Part shown: positions 1 to 9,317 of the stretch, piece after piece
Layout: the number at the start of each line of letters is the position of its first letter
How positions within the stretch are numbered: the stretch's first letter is position 1
From: Verrucomicrobiaceae bacterium
GTDB lineage: Bacteria; Verrucomicrobiota; Verrucomicrobiia; Verrucomicrobiales; Verrucomicrobiaceae
DNA length: 64,000 nt
Assembly (NCBI GenBank): GCA_027486585.1
Contig: JAIXOU010000101.1
Span: 21,134-85,133 of the forward strand
Reading direction: 5' to 3'
Translations under genes and position numbers: made by a program
The notes under the pieces: generated by a model
Database searches by the model: none
What the model was told of the DNA's origin: nothing
Seen by the model: the letters and a program-made list of their open reading frames with translations, nothing else

Positions 1-113
1 GCTTCCCGCAGGTTGTGCCGCAGGATCCCCCGACTTTTCTCGCAACGGCCTTGAGTGATGCGCTTTGGTCATTAGTCTGTGGGATGTTCGCCGCACGAGT
101 TCTCTTCTTTTTT

Positions 114-875
114 ATGACTTCCCATTCAATGGCCACAGAGATCATTGCGCATCGTGGGGCTTCGGTGCGGGCACCTGAGAATACGGTGGCGGCTTTTCGT
201 TTGGCCTGGGAGCTGGAGACGGATGCTTGTGAACTGGATCTGCAATTGACCGCTGATGGCGAGATCGCGGTGCTTCATGATAAGGACACGCACCGAACGG
301 CGGCGATCCAAAAGATCGTGGCTGAGACTGCGATGGCCGATCTCAAGAAGTTGGATGTCGGTGCCTGGAAAGACGGCATTTATGGCGGTGAACCGATCCC
401 GACGCTGATGGAGGCTTTGGCGACGTTGCCAGAGGGGAAGCAGCGCTTTTTCCTGGAGATCAAATGCGGTCCTGAGGTGGTGCCTGTTTTAGCACAGCAA
501 TTGCAAAGCTGGAAACCACGCGCGTCCCAGCTCTGCATCATCGCTTTCAAGCGCGACGTGGCTCAGGACGCTAAAAAAGCGCTGCCATGGCTGAAGGTGT
601 ATCGGTTATCCTCAGAATTAACGAAGAAAAAGCAGCCGGTAGATCTCAATGCTCTCATCGCAGAAACAGTGGCGGATGGGCTAGATGGACTGGACCTTAG
701 CCAGGACTTTCCGTTGGATGAAGAGAGCGTCAAAGCTGTGCGTGCAGCTGGTTTGGAGCTTTATGTCTGGACGGTGAATCGCCCAGAAGTCGCTAGCCGA
801 TTTTTACAGTTAGGCGTGGATGGTCTGACCACAGATGATCCGGTGATGCTGCGCCGGGTTCTGGAGAAAAAGTAG
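114..875 (+). CDS. Glycerophosphodiester phosphodiesterase (GDPD family)
   Basis: Predicted to hydrolyse glycerophosphodiesters to glycerol-3-phosphate and an alcohol in phospholipid turnover. The N-terminal motif AHRGASVRAPENTVAAF, followed by CELDLQLTADG and AVLHD, carries the family's catalytic His, Glu/Asp and second His. The C-terminal LYVWTVN and VDGLTTDDP segments are also typical. At about 253 residues the length matches single-domain UgpQ-like enzymes. The start is uncertain: ATG at 114 and ATG at 129 both lie just before the HRG motif. The open frame continues upstream to position 15 through a hydrophobic stretch that could be a membrane anchor if that start is used. The gene converges on the phosphofructokinase gene with 5 bp between the stop codons. 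Confidence 0.9.
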   Translation: MTSHSMATEIIAHRGASVRAPENTVAAFRLAWELETDACELDLQLTADGEIAVLHDKDTHRTAAIQKIVAETAMADLKKLDVGAWKDGIYGGEPIPTLMEALATLPEGKQRFFLEIKCGPEVVPVLAQQLQSWKPRASQLCIIAFKRDVAQDAKKALPWLKVYRLSSELTKKKQPVDLNALIAETVADGLDGLDLSQDFPLDEESVKAVRAAGLELYVWTVNRPEVASRFLQLGVDGLTTDDPVMLRRVLEKK

Positions 876-880
876 AGGTG

Positions 881-2170
881 TTATTCCCAGCGGGCTGGTT
901 GTCCGGTGCTTTCTAGGACGGCATGCCAGAGCTCGCCTTTGCTATCGACTTTGCGTCTGCCGTGGGTGACCATTTCAAGCGGCAGATGCACAAAGGCATT
1001 GTGCCAGCGACCGACGAGCATGTGGGTTTTTCCGGCCATGGCAGCGTGAACCACGGATTGTGCTAGGCGGCTGCAATAGACGTTGTCCTGAGGATTGGCG
1101 GGCACGCTACGGACGATGTAACTGGGGTCGATGTATTTGAGATTGACCTCCATGCGGCGGGACTTGAAGAAGCTGTTGATCTGATCTTTGAGATACAGGC
1201 CAATGTCCCCATAGCGGGCGTTGCCGCTGGCATCGGTACTGCCATCACTTTGGAGGAGATTTTGGCCGGCTCCTTCAGCCACGACGATGACGGCTTGGCC
1301 TCGTTTGGCCAAACGATAGCGCAGGGACTCGAGCAGACCCTGGGGGCCTTCCAGAGCGAAGGGGACCTCGGGAATGAGTACGTAGTCCACGTTGCTGCCC
1401 GCCAGGGCGGCAAAGCAGGCGATGAAGCCGCTGTCACGTCCCATGAGCTTCAGCAGGCCGACGCCGTTGACGGCTCCGCAGGCTTCTGTGTAGGCGCATT
1501 TCACGGCGTTCACGGCCTCGGCAAAAGCGGTCTCGAAACCGAAGCATTTGTCCAGATACATGATGTCGTTATCAATGGTCTTGGGGATGCCGACGACCGC
1601 TTTACTGAGTCCACGCTTGGTGACTTCTTCTGCGATGGCTGCTGCTCCGCGCAGGCTGCCATCACCACCGATGACGAAGAGGATGTCCACGCACATGTCT
1701 TCAAGTGTGTCCACCATTTCACCGACCGGCTGCTGTCCGCGTGAGCTGCCAAGAATGGTGCCGCCGAAGTTATGGATCTGTGCCACCGATTCAGGGCGCA
1801 AAATGAGGGGCGTGTGGCCATAGCGCTGTACGAGGCCCTCGTAGCCGTAGCGGAAGCCGTACACTTTGGTCACGCCGTATTGACGGTGGCATTGATTGAC
1901 GATGCCACGAATGATGTCGTTCAGACCTGGGCAAAGTCCGCCACAGGTGACAATGCCGACCGTGGTCTTAGCAGGGTCAAAGAAGATGTGTTCACGGGGG
2001 CCAGCCTCTTCAAAGGTGATGGCTTCAGAGTCTGTGCTGAGCCCTGCCACCGTATTGGTGTAGAGGATGCGATCTGCATCCGTTTTGAAGGGCACTTCAA
2101 CGGTGCCAATCTGATGGAGAGGGGAGGGGAACTGACAGGGACCTAAACTAGCAATGGGGACATTTTGCAT
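881..2170 (-). CDS. 6-phosphofructokinase, group II (plant/trypanosome-like)
   Basis: Catalyses phosphorylation of fructose 6-phosphate in glycolysis. The 429 residues are longer than the roughly 320 of E. coli PfkA and fit the long group II family. Visible motifs are the N-terminal GIVTCGGLCPGLND, then GGDGSLRGA, PKTIDNDI and MGRDSGFIA. In this superfamily Gly in GGDG favours ATP, whereas Asp at that place marks PPi use. The Lys in PKTIDND is the state seen in PPi enzymes and in plant and trypanosome ATP enzymes. The Gly plus Lys combination therefore suggests an ATP-dependent group II enzyme, but the donor is inferred. The gene is transcribed alone, divergently from the sugar dehydrogenase. 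Confidence 0.93.
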   Translation of the reverse strand: MQNVPIASLGPCQFPSPLHQIGTVEVPFKTDADRILYTNTVAGLSTDSEAITFEEAGPREHIFFDPAKTTVGIVTCGGLCPGLNDIIRGIVNQCHRQYGVTKVYGFRYGYEGLVQRYGHTPLILRPESVAQIHNFGGTILGSSRGQQPVGEMVDTLEDMCVDILFVIGGDGSLRGAAAIAEEVTKRGLSKAVVGIPKTIDNDIMYLDKCFGFETAFAEAVNAVKCAYTEACGAVNGVGLLKLMGRDSGFIACFAALAGSNVDYVLIPEVPFALEGPQGLLESLRYRLAKRGQAVIVVAEGAGQNLLQSDGSTDASGNARYGDIGLYLKDQINSFFKSRRMEVNLKYIDPSYIVRSVPANPQDNVYCSRLAQSVVHAAMAGKTHMLVGRWHNAFVHLPLEMVTHGRRKVDSKGELWHAVLESTGQPARWE

Positions 2171-2313
2171 ACGGCGATTCCTTCAGTAGCAGAACAGGTG
2201 CCATCTGAAAGGCGCATCTGAAATCTGGCGACTTTGTCATGTTTCGAAAGAATGCAGAATCTTGTTGTTCTTTGGCATGGGCCATGCGGATTGTGACTCA
2301 TACCTGTATTTCT

Positions 2314-3576
2314 ATGATTCAAAAATCCATGTGCCGGATCGTCCTTCTTATCAGCTGTTTGACACTGACAGTCGATCTTTGTGCTGCGGGAACTGAGGAC
2401 CTAGCCGCCTCTCTGGTGCCGCCAGCTGTGCCGCCACTGGAGATTCCAGAGGAAAGCTACCCCGGTCTTAGGCTGGCGCGCATTGCCTTTGATCGTGAGT
2501 TTGATTCACCGGTCATGTTATCAGCCATCCCTGGAGCGGTAGGGGAAATGGTCGTGGCTATGCAGCGGGGTGAGTTTTCTGCCATCAAGCTAGATGGCTC
2601 GGGCGCGCATCGACTGTTTTTGGATTTCCGTGAGCGGATGAAGGGAGTGCTGCTCTTTGAGGAAGGGGTGCACGGCATCGCCTTTCATCCCCAGTATGCC
2701 ACAAACCGTCTGTTTTATCTCAGTTACTCCCAGAATGAGCCTCGACGCACGGTGATTAGCGAGATGCGCGCTACTGAGGGAGATGTCCCGGTGGCCATGC
2801 CTGAGACAGAGCGCATCGTTCTGGAGGTTCAGCAGCCTCTGGCGGATCACTGGGGTGGCCACATTGCCTTTGGACCTGACGGCATGTTGTTCATTGCTTT
2901 AGGCGATGGTGGTTTGCGTGATGACCCTTATCGGCTTGCTCAAAATCCCTGGGTCCTGCATGGCAAAATCTTGCGCATCAATGTGGATGCCCGTTCTCCC
3001 CACCTAGCCTATGGCATTCCATCCGATAATCCCTTCGTGGCAGAGCAGGCAGTACGCCCTGAGATCTACGCGCTCGGCCTGCGAAACCCCTGGGGCCTAG
3101 CCTTTGATGCTAAAACTCATCGACTCTGGTGCGCTGATGTGGGTCAAGATCTCTGGGAAGAGATCAACATCATCCATAAAGGCGCCAACTATGGCTGGAG
3201 TGACCGCGAAGGGCCAGCAGCGACTGCTTTCCATCCCAAGCCCTTGCTTCCTCAAACCACCACCGTGGACCCGGTCCATAGCTACACACGCTTACGTGGA
3301 GAAGGCATTTGCATTGTCGGTGGACAGCCCTATCGCGGCGCTAAGTTCCCTCATTTGGATGGGGCCTACCTGTTTGCTGACTGGGGCTACGGCCATGTCT
3401 GGGCCCTGGAAATGGATGCCGAAGGAGCCCATGCCAAACGCCGCCTGACAATTCACCGTGGCCCCGCCCAGCATAAATTCAACCCCACCCTGATCACCGC
3501 CGACACCGATGGTGAACCCGTCATCCTTTCCCAAGAAGGTGGCCTCTACCATCTGGAACGCACGACGGAGGATTGA
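2314..3576 (+). CDS. Exported PQQ-dependent sugar dehydrogenase-like protein (GSDH family)
   Basis: A beta-propeller protein of the glucose/sorbosone dehydrogenase family, expected to oxidise aldose sugars in the periplasm with PQQ. Diagnostic segments are VHGIAFHPQY, GGHIAFGPDGMLFIALGDGG, ILRINVDA, YALGLRNPWGLAFD and WCADVGQDLWEEIN. The chosen ATG gives MIQKSMCRIVLLISCLTLTV followed by DLCAAG, a plausible signal peptide. The open frame begins at 2239, but that start would bury the signal peptide. The mature length of about 395 residues suits the soluble Asd-like group. The exact substrate cannot be read from sequence. It stands alone, with a repeat containing small hairpins just beyond its stop codon. 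Confidence 0.88.
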   Translation: MIQKSMCRIVLLISCLTLTVDLCAAGTEDLAASLVPPAVPPLEIPEESYPGLRLARIAFDREFDSPVMLSAIPGAVGEMVVAMQRGEFSAIKLDGSGAHRLFLDFRERMKGVLLFEEGVHGIAFHPQYATNRLFYLSYSQNEPRRTVISEMRATEGDVPVAMPETERIVLEVQQPLADHWGGHIAFGPDGMLFIALGDGGLRDDPYRLAQNPWVLHGKILRINVDARSPHLAYGIPSDNPFVAEQAVRPEIYALGLRNPWGLAFDAKTHRLWCADVGQDLWEEINIIHKGANYGWSDREGPAATAFHPKPLLPQTTTVDPVHSYTRLRGEGICIVGGQPYRGAKFPHLDGAYLFADWGYGHVWALEMDAEGAHAKRRLTIHRGPAQHKFNPTLITADTDGEPVILSQEGGLYHLERTTED

Positions 3577-3656
3577 TCCGTAGCCGCGCCCGCAAGGGCG
3601 TGGTGTCTGGCTCTAGGATTGATCGTAGCCGCGCCCACAAGGGCGTGGTGTCTGGC
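3573..3656 (+). repeat. Two-unit direct repeat, each unit with a GC hairpin
   Basis: Two near-identical units of 39 and 38 bases (3573-3611 and 3619-3656) follow each other. They differ by one missing base and one substitution. Each contains CGCCC-gcaa/acaa-GGGCG, a 5-bp stem with a four-base loop. The first unit overlaps the stop codon of the sugar dehydrogenase. They lie between convergent genes, so they could act as a bidirectional transcription end or belong to a dispersed REP-like family. No T-run follows the stems. Confidence 0.7.
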
Positions 3657-3689
3657 AGATTAGGATTCGCGCTAGCAAGAGCGGCAGCC

Positions 3690-4847
3690 TTACTTGAAGA
3701 ACTTTTTGGCTTTCTCGAAGAAGCTTTCTTCCATGGAACTGCTGGGGGTCTCGCCGAAGGATTTGGCGAAGGCTTCCAGGTGAGTTCTCTGCTCGGCACT
3801 GAGTTGGGTGGGGACGGCGATTTGGACGTGGACGTAGAGGTCGCCGTGACGTTCTTCACCGAGGATTTTGATGCCTTTGCCGCGTAGGCGGAAGGTGGTG
3901 CCGTTTTGGGTGCCGGAGGGGACTTTGAGATTGGCTTTGCCTTCCAGGGTGGGAACGGTGGTCTCGCCGCCGAGGGTGGCGGTGGAGAAGCTGAGCGGCA
4001 TCTGACAGTGGAGGTCATCGCCTTCACGCTCGAAGAGCTCGTGAGCTTTGACTTGGACGACGATGTAGAGATCGCCAGCAGGGCCGCCTTTGGCACCGTA
4101 GTCGCCATTGCCACCGCTGCGGAGACGGGAACCGTCTTCGATGCCAGCGGGGATTTTGACGCGCAGTTTGGTGCGCTCTTTGGTGCGGCCACTGCCTGAA
4201 CAAGGTTTGCAGGGGTCGCTGATGACTTCGCCTGAGCCTTGGCAGTCGGGGCAATTTTGCTGGATCTGGAAGAAACCTCGGGAGGAGATGACCTGTCCGG
4301 CGCCGCCACAGGTGCGGCAGGTTTTTTTACCGGCTCCACTGGCGGAGCCGCTGCCGGTGCAGGTTTTGCAAACGGCTTGGCGGTCATACTCGATCTCGCG
4401 CTCGGTGCCGCGTGCGGCTTCTTCAAGCGTGATTTCCATGCCGTAGCGGAGGTCGCTACCACGCTGGGGTCCATCGCGGCGCTGGCGCCCACCGCCGCCA
4501 CCACCACCACCAAAGAAGGATTCAAAGACGCCACCGCCGCCACCACCACCGCCGAAGACTTCGCGGAAGATGTCGAAGGGATCATGGAAGCCGCCACCGC
4601 CCCCACCACCGCCGCCATTGGCAAAGGCTCCGTGGCCGTAGCGGTCGTAGGCAGCGCGTTTTTGGTCGTCGCTGAGGATGTCGTAGGCTTCACCGATCTC
4701 TTTGAACTTGTCCTCGGCAGTCTTGTCACCGGGGTTTTTGTCGGGGTGATGCTTCACCGCGAGCTTGCGGTAAGCTTTCTTCATGTCGTCGGCGGAGACA
4801 TCGCGTGGGACTCCCAGTACTTCGTAATAATCGCGTTTGTCGGCCAT
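3690..4847 (-). CDS. dnaJ: Chaperone protein DnaJ
   Basis: Hsp40 co-chaperone that delivers unfolded clients to DnaK and stimulates its ATPase. The full type I architecture is present in 385 residues. The J-domain has HPD at about residues 34-36. A long glycine/phenylalanine linker contains several poly-Gly runs. Four zinc-binding repeats follow ([32 protein letters not shown]). The C-terminal substrate-binding domains include [16 protein letters not shown] and FRLRGKG. It lies 33 bp downstream of grpE in the same direction and is probably cotranscribed. dnaK is not in the window. I found no CIRCE element upstream of the pair. Confidence 0.98.
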   Translation of the reverse strand: MADKRDYYEVLGVPRDVSADDMKKAYRKLAVKHHPDKNPGDKTAEDKFKEIGEAYDILSDDQKRAAYDRYGHGAFANGGGGGGGGGFHDPFDIFREVFGGGGGGGGVFESFFGGGGGGGGRQRRDGPQRGSDLRYGMEITLEEAARGTEREIEYDRQAVCKTCTGSGSASGAGKKTCRTCGGAGQVISSRGFFQIQQNCPDCQGSGEVISDPCKPCSGSGRTKERTKLRVKIPAGIEDGSRLRSGGNGDYGAKGGPAGDLYIVVQVKAHELFEREGDDLHCQMPLSFSTATLGGETTVPTLEGKANLKVPSGTQNGTTFRLRGKGIKILGEERHGDLYVHVQIAVPTQLSAEQRTHLEAFAKSFGETPSSSMEESFFEKAKKFFK

Positions 4848-4880
4848 AGGGGGGAAGGATGAGAGATCTTAGATTTGAAA

Positions 4881-5465
4881 TTAAGCGGCCGGTTCGACCA
4901 TGACGGGAGTGTGAGCTGAAACGATGACGCTGGCGGCGCGCAGGAGGCGTTCTTTCTGTTTGTAGCCTTTGCGAGTGACGCGCAGGATGGTGCCTTCGGG
5001 CAGATCGTCGCGGATTTCCTGGGCCATGGCCTCATGGAGATTGGGATCGAAAGGCTTATTCAGAGCCTCTAGCTCGATGACGCCCATCTCGCGGATGAAG
5101 TCGGTGATCTGGCGCTGCACCATGCTCATGCCCATGAAGATCATGGATTTTTCGGACTCTTGACGTGCGGCTTCCAGGCCCATGTCAAAGTTGTCGATGA
5201 TCGGGAAGAGGGCGCGCAAAAGGTCGGCGTTGGCATAGGCACGGGCTTCTTGGGCTTCACGTGCGGTGCGTTTGCGGAAGTTGTCTAGCTCGGCGGCATT
5301 CCTGTAGGCCATGTCTTTCCACTGAGCAGCGTCGGCCAGGGCGATTTCGAGCGGATCTAGAGGGGATGCTTCTTCGACGGGGACGGTTTCTGCGGCTGGG
5401 ATTTCCTCTTCAGGGGCAGGGGAGTCGGTGGGCTGATTCTTGGGGGTAGGATTCGGCTCAGACAT
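4881..5465 (-). CDS. grpE: Nucleotide exchange factor GrpE
   Basis: Exchanges ADP for ATP on DnaK during the chaperone cycle. The 194 residues show an acidic, proline-rich disordered N-terminus, then a long helix (MAYRNAAELDNFRKRTARE) and the conserved LLRALFPIIDNFDMGLEAAR segment. The beta domain carries FDPNLHEAM, GTILRVTRKGYKQKERLLR and a final ASVIVS. The acidic N-terminus and the length of about 190 residues are normal for the family. It precedes dnaJ directly, forming a grpE-dnaJ unit. Confidence 0.96.
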   Translation of the reverse strand: MSEPNPTPKNQPTDSPAPEEEIPAAETVPVEEASPLDPLEIALADAAQWKDMAYRNAAELDNFRKRTAREAQEARAYANADLLRALFPIIDNFDMGLEAARQESEKSMIFMGMSMVQRQITDFIREMGVIELEALNKPFDPNLHEAMAQEIRDDLPEGTILRVTRKGYKQKERLLRAASVIVSAHTPVMVEPAA

Positions 5466-5569
5466 GGTGTTCGTGGTGTGGGGGTAAAAAAGAGGGGAAG
5501 GGGGGGATGACTATGCTGGTTTTTCAACCGCAATCAAGTGCTCTGAATGCTTGACTGTTTAACTGCCGC

Positions 5570-7042
5570 TTAGTTCTTCTGCAAGACGACGAGGGTGATG
5601 TCATCGTGGCCGCGTCGGCCATTGAGAAAACGATCCACTTCGCTGACGAGTCCATCGACAACGGCCTGTGGGCCCTGGCCGGCAAGGCTTGAAAGGGTGG
5701 CGTGAATGCGCTCTTCACCAAATTCTAGGCCTTTGTTGTCTAGGGCTTCATTGACGCCGTCAGTATAAAGAAGCAGGCAGTCGCCAACATCTAGCTGGAA
5801 GGTCAGGTCCTTCGTGACGCGCTCAAAGACCGTGCCTTTATCAATACCGACGGCCAATCCGCCGCTGTGCAGGGTTTCCACTTTACCGGTCTTCTTTCTC
5901 CAGACGAGAGGCAAGGTATGGCCTGCACGGGCCAGGGTAAGCCCACCCTCTGGCTGAATGACGACGTAAACCATGGTGACAAACATGTCTTCTCGGATGT
6001 CTGGATAAAGCTGACGATTCACGGCTGCCAGGGTGGTGGCAGGCGACGCGCCAGCTTGGGCGCTGAAACGGAGGACGCTGCGGCACATGGCCGTGATGAT
6101 GGCGGCGGCGGTGCCTTTACCCGAGACATCGGCGATGACGGCCCCCATGCTGCCATCTGCGAGGGGGATGTAGTCAAAGTAGTCGCCACTGAGGACACGG
6201 GCGGGGATGTTTTTTCCAGCGATGGTGAAGCCTGGGATTACGGGTGCTTTGTCCGGTAAGAGAATGGTCTGGATGTCGCTGGCGCTTTTCAGTTCCGCTT
6301 CGATCTGTTTCTTTTCTGAGGCTGCCTGATGCGCCATGGCATTGGCTAGGGCAAAGGCGCACTGCTCAACGAGAGAGCGAAAGACTTCGAAGTCATTGGG
6401 GCTGAAGGAACGCTGGCCTTTGGGGGCGGTGACGGCAAGGATGCCGAGCTTTTTGGGTCCAAAACTAAGCGGACCGAGGATGACCGTGGTATTGGCCTGA
6501 AGATGACCGCCTGATCCACCTACACGCTCATCTTTGCAGAGGTCTTGAATGATCTCCACCTTTTGATTTTGATAGATCCCGCCAACTAATCCCGCTGATA
6601 GTCCGACGCTGTGCAGGCGCAGAAAACTCATGAGTGCGGTGGCATTGCTCTTGGCCATGTCAGCGATCCGTTCAGGAACATCAGCCAGAGGCACGCAGTG
6701 GTCGCTATGGTAGCGAGGCACGAGCGATGAGCCATGAGAGTCGAGCAGATAAAGGACGCCGCCCGTGCTTTCCATCACCTTCATGGCTCCCTCGACGATG
6801 AGCCGATACATGGACATGTGGCTATCTTCTCTGGCAATGGCTTCCCCTAGATCATGGAGGAAGCTAAACATGCGCCGTTCTTCTTCCACGATGGCCTGCT
6901 CCTCATGAAGTAAGCGGGTAAGAGCGTCATTTTTGACCCGATTGGCCCGCAGTAACAGCACGATGACCGCCACGAGCAGCAGGACAATGAGGACGATCAG
7001 AAAGGTATTCATCGGGAGGAGGTCAGGAGACGCTGGATTCAC
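5570..7042 (-). CDS. Membrane-anchored PP2C/SpoIIE-type phosphatase with GAF-like sensor (RsbU-like)
   Basis: Likely a serine/threonine phosphatase that dephosphorylates an anti-sigma-factor antagonist. An N-terminal membrane helix (about residues 11-33, NTFLIVLIVLLLVAVIVLLL) is followed by a GAF-like region (about 50-225) and a C-terminal SpoIIE/PP2C domain (about 250-490). Metal-binding aspartates are visible in SGDYFDY, VIADVSGKG, LYTDGVNEA and the final HDDITLVVL. An alternative ATG lies ten codons in. The gene follows a STAS-domain gene by 42 bp in the same direction, the usual phosphatase/antagonist pairing. The STAS protein is thus its probable substrate, which is inference. Confidence 0.9.
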   Translation of the reverse strand: MNPASPDLLPMNTFLIVLIVLLLVAVIVLLLRANRVKNDALTRLLHEEQAIVEEERRMFSFLHDLGEAIAREDSHMSMYRLIVEGAMKVMESTGGVLYLLDSHGSSLVPRYHSDHCVPLADVPERIADMAKSNATALMSFLRLHSVGLSAGLVGGIYQNQKVEIIQDLCKDERVGGSGGHLQANTTVILGPLSFGPKKLGILAVTAPKGQRSFSPNDFEVFRSLVEQCAFALANAMAHQAASEKKQIEAELKSASDIQTILLPDKAPVIPGFTIAGKNIPARVLSGDYFDYIPLADGSMGAVIADVSGKGTAAAIITAMCRSVLRFSAQAGASPATTLAAVNRQLYPDIREDMFVTMVYVVIQPEGGLTLARAGHTLPLVWRKKTGKVETLHSGGLAVGIDKGTVFERVTKDLTFQLDVGDCLLLYTDGVNEALDNKGLEFGEERIHATLSSLAGQGPQAVVDGLVSEVDRFLNGRRGHDDITLVVLQKN

Positions 7043-7084
7043 GGTGGCGGGCTACAAGCTCCGTCGGCGTCCCCGTGACGCGGG

Positions 7085-7618
7085 TCAGGTGGCGGCGGGT
7101 TGTGCCCCTGAGACTTCTTGTTCTAAAAAATGGATGACATCGCGGAAGCGCCCACGGTTTTCATGGTTCAGCTCGGCGAGAGTCTGGTGCGCATCGAGGA
7201 CATGTTGGGCGCTCTCTTCCTTACACTTGGCTTTGGCCTCATTGCAGGTGGAGAGCTGCGCACAGGCCTCACGGCGTTCATTGGGCCAGGCTGTGCCTGC
7301 CACATCCAAGTCGAGTAAGTGATTTAAACCTAACTCAGTGAGCAATTGCTGATTCCGCTGGTTGGCATTCAAAACACTCAATGAGCCGCCGCCATGCTCC
7401 ATGAGATTCAGCGCGGTGCCTGTCAGCGTGCCGAGAAAGGTGGAGTCCATCATCGGACAGCGCTCTAAATCAACGACGAGATCTCGGGTGCCCTCGGCGA
7501 TGATTCGCTGGAAGGCGCGCTTTACCTGAACCGAGTCCTGAAAAGTTCCGCGTCCTTCCACGCGTAACCAAAAGAGTTTGCCTATATGACCGACGAGAAT
7601 GGAAGTGGAGGGGATCAC
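7085..7618 (-). CDS. STAS-domain protein (anti-sigma factor antagonist-like) with C-terminal extension
   Basis: Residues 1-105 form a STAS domain with the core VVDLERCPMMDSTFLGTL. Ser59 sits in the position phosphorylated in SpoIIAA/RsbV proteins. The following segment, SVLNANQRNQQLLTELGLNHLL, also fits the fold. About 70 residues follow that are not part of a normal STAS domain. This tail is rich in Cys, Glu and Lys and predicted helical (CAQLSTCNEAKAKCKEE). It probably works with the downstream PP2C phosphatase in partner switching. No RsbW-like kinase is encoded nearby, so the target could be a remote kinase or a non-sigma output. Confidence 0.85.
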   Translation of the reverse strand: MIPSTSILVGHIGKLFWLRVEGRGTFQDSVQVKRAFQRIIAEGTRDLVVDLERCPMMDSTFLGTLTGTALNLMEHGGGSLSVLNANQRNQQLLTELGLNHLLDLDVAGTAWPNERREACAQLSTCNEAKAKCKEESAQHVLDAHQTLAELNHENRGRFRDVIHFLEQEVSGAQPAAT

Positions 7619-7744
7619 GGCGTCAGGTCAGTTGAGTTTAATTACGTTTACTGCCTGCCGCAGGGTGCATCTGGGCGCAGGGTCTCCTTGCGCTACGGAC
7701 AGAAGAAGGTTTTATACTCACGGCGTAAGGGATGAAAGCTCGGC

Positions 7745-8239
7745 TTAGTTCCAGAGATTAGAGGCGCTGCTGACCAGTTCTTGATTGCCACGCAGGATCG
7801 ACATTTTCCAGGCACTGACACGTCCCTGAGTAATGTATTCGGGACCAATCACTTGAAAACGCGTGCTGTTTGAGCGGTGGATGTCGGTGATCTCTTGTTC
7901 CTGAACTTTCGTGACGAGGCCACTGTTAGCCTGACGATACTCAAAGCGGACTGTGACTGGCTGAGTGCGGTCTTCGACCTTCCAAAAGAGTGTGTAGTAG
8001 TGACCCGTGCGTGCCAGCACGTCTGCCTTTGACACAGCCCCGTAGAGATAGTGATCACGCTCGAAATTGATGGCTGGATCGGCGACGATCGTGGGCCTAC
8101 CTGAGATCAGATGGTAATACTTTACCTTGGTGATTTTTGCGCCGTCGCCAACTTTGGTTGAGGAGCAGGAAACTAAGGCCGAAGCCATCAAGACCAAAGC
8201 GGCTAGACGGAGGAAAGTGGATCGCGATGTGGGGATCAT
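7745..8239 (-). CDS. Predicted lipoprotein of unknown function
   Basis: A 164-residue protein with a classical lipoprotein signal: charged start, hydrophobic LRLAALVLMASALVSC, and Cys in the lipobox LVSC followed by SST. The mature part is mainly polar beta-strand-like (KYYHLISGRPTIVADP, FWKVEDRTQPVTVRFEYRQ). I recognise no family. It is expected in the outer or inner membrane facing the periplasm. It lies 126 bp upstream of the STAS gene in the same direction, so cotranscription is possible but not required. Confidence 0.75.
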   Translation of the reverse strand: MIPTSRSTFLRLAALVLMASALVSCSSTKVGDGAKITKVKYYHLISGRPTIVADPAINFERDHYLYGAVSKADVLARTGHYYTLFWKVEDRTQPVTVRFEYRQANSGLVTKVQEQEITDIHRSNSTRFQVIGPEYITQGRVSAWKMSILRGNQELVSSASNLWN

Positions 8240-8420
8240 GCGTAGCAGGCATTATTCTAGCCTTCAGCGAGATGTCAACGACTGGGATGCAAGATTGCAC
8301 TGCGGTGTCGCTGCTTATTTAATTCAGTGATTGGTTGTCAACTAGCGGTCTTCTTGACTCCTTGATTGCAGTTTGTCCGCCGCCTGCTCTAAATAGTCCG
8401 CTTTTTATTTTCTTCGACGC

Positions 8421-9314
8421 ATGAGTTCTCCAACAGCCCCCTCCCCGAGTAAGGGTCGCGTGTTTTTTTCGCGCCTCTTCAGCACGCTCCTGCTCTGGGG
8501 AATTATCTCGGCAGCGATTCAGTGGAAGTCTGACTGGCTTCTCATCACGCTCACGGGCTTCTTTGGTGTGGCTGGTGCCGTGGAATATTACCGGCTGCTG
8601 AGAAGCGATATCCATGCGCGCTCGTTTAATTTTCTCGGATTGTGCATTTGCCTGGCCTACTGGGGCACGGTGATGTGGTGGGTGGTGCGGCATAAGGTGG
8701 CTCCACCGATGTGGCTGGATCTGGCCGCGCTGACAGCCAGTGTGCACGGGGCGTTTCTGCTCTGCTACCGTCATCAGCTTGAAGGTATTCTGACGCTTCA
8801 GCGCATTTTTGCCACGGTATTCGGGGTGGTTTATACCGTGATCTTTTTTGGCTTCATCGCTCGGCTGATGTACTTTCAGGGAGATGGGGAAAACACGACG
8901 GGGCTCTTTCTTGTGGTCTTCCTCGTCATGGTCACGAAGTTCAGCGACATGGGGGCCTACATTTTGGGCGTGATTTTTGGCCGACATAAAATGATCCCCC
9001 ACATCAGTCCTGCCAAGTCTTGGGAAGGTCTGGCCGGTGCATTTTTGTTTTCCTTTGCCGCTGCAGCGCTGCTTCTCTGGTGGATCCCTGAAAAGCTGGC
9101 CCCGCTGACCATGCTGCATGGCTTAGCTTTGGCACCCGTTCTTTGTGCCACAGCAATCTCGGGTGACCTGGCGGAATCCGTGCTGAAGCGCTGCACAGCC
9201 ATCAAGGACTCAGGGCACAAGTTCCCTGGCATCGGTGGCATTTTGGATCTGACAGACAGTCTGCTTTTCACAGCGCCTGTGTTTTACTTTTATCTGGCAG
9301 CCATCGCAGGCTGA
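8421..9314 (+). CDS. cdsA: Phosphatidate cytidylyltransferase
   Basis: Makes CDP-diacylglycerol from phosphatidate and CTP in the inner membrane, the branch point of phospholipid synthesis. The 297-residue protein has about eight hydrophobic helices and the C-terminal signature VLKRCTAIKDSGHKFPGIGG followed by ILDLTDS. The usual Arg of GGxLDRxDS is Leu here. ISPAKSWEG, also conserved, is present at about residues 194-202. It ends 3 bp before dxr, the common cdsA-dxr order. The frr and uppS genes that often precede the pair are absent here. Confidence 0.94.
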   Translation: MSSPTAPSPSKGRVFFSRLFSTLLLWGIISAAIQWKSDWLLITLTGFFGVAGAVEYYRLLRSDIHARSFNFLGLCICLAYWGTVMWWVVRHKVAPPMWLDLAALTASVHGAFLLCYRHQLEGILTLQRIFATVFGVVYTVIFFGFIARLMYFQGDGENTTGLFLVVFLVMVTKFSDMGAYILGVIFGRHKMIPHISPAKSWEGLAGAFLFSFAAAALLLWWIPEKLAPLTMLHGLALAPVLCATAISGDLAESVLKRCTAIKDSGHKFPGIGGILDLTDSLLFTAPVFYFYLAAIAG

Positions 9315-9317
9315 GAC

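Noticed and set aside
3521..4862. Long open frames of 207, 385 and 402 codons on both strands across the dnaJ region.
   Set aside because: Only the 385-codon frame has the J-domain and zinc repeats. The others are Ala/Ser/Pro/Thr-rich shadows created by the high-GC, glycine-rich dnaJ codons.
5466..5569. Possible CIRCE or heat-shock operator near grpE (AAGTGCTC...GCTTGA).
   Set aside because: The arms do not match the TTAGCACTC-N9-GAGTGCTAA consensus, and the site is downstream of the phosphatase gene end rather than a proven grpE promoter element.
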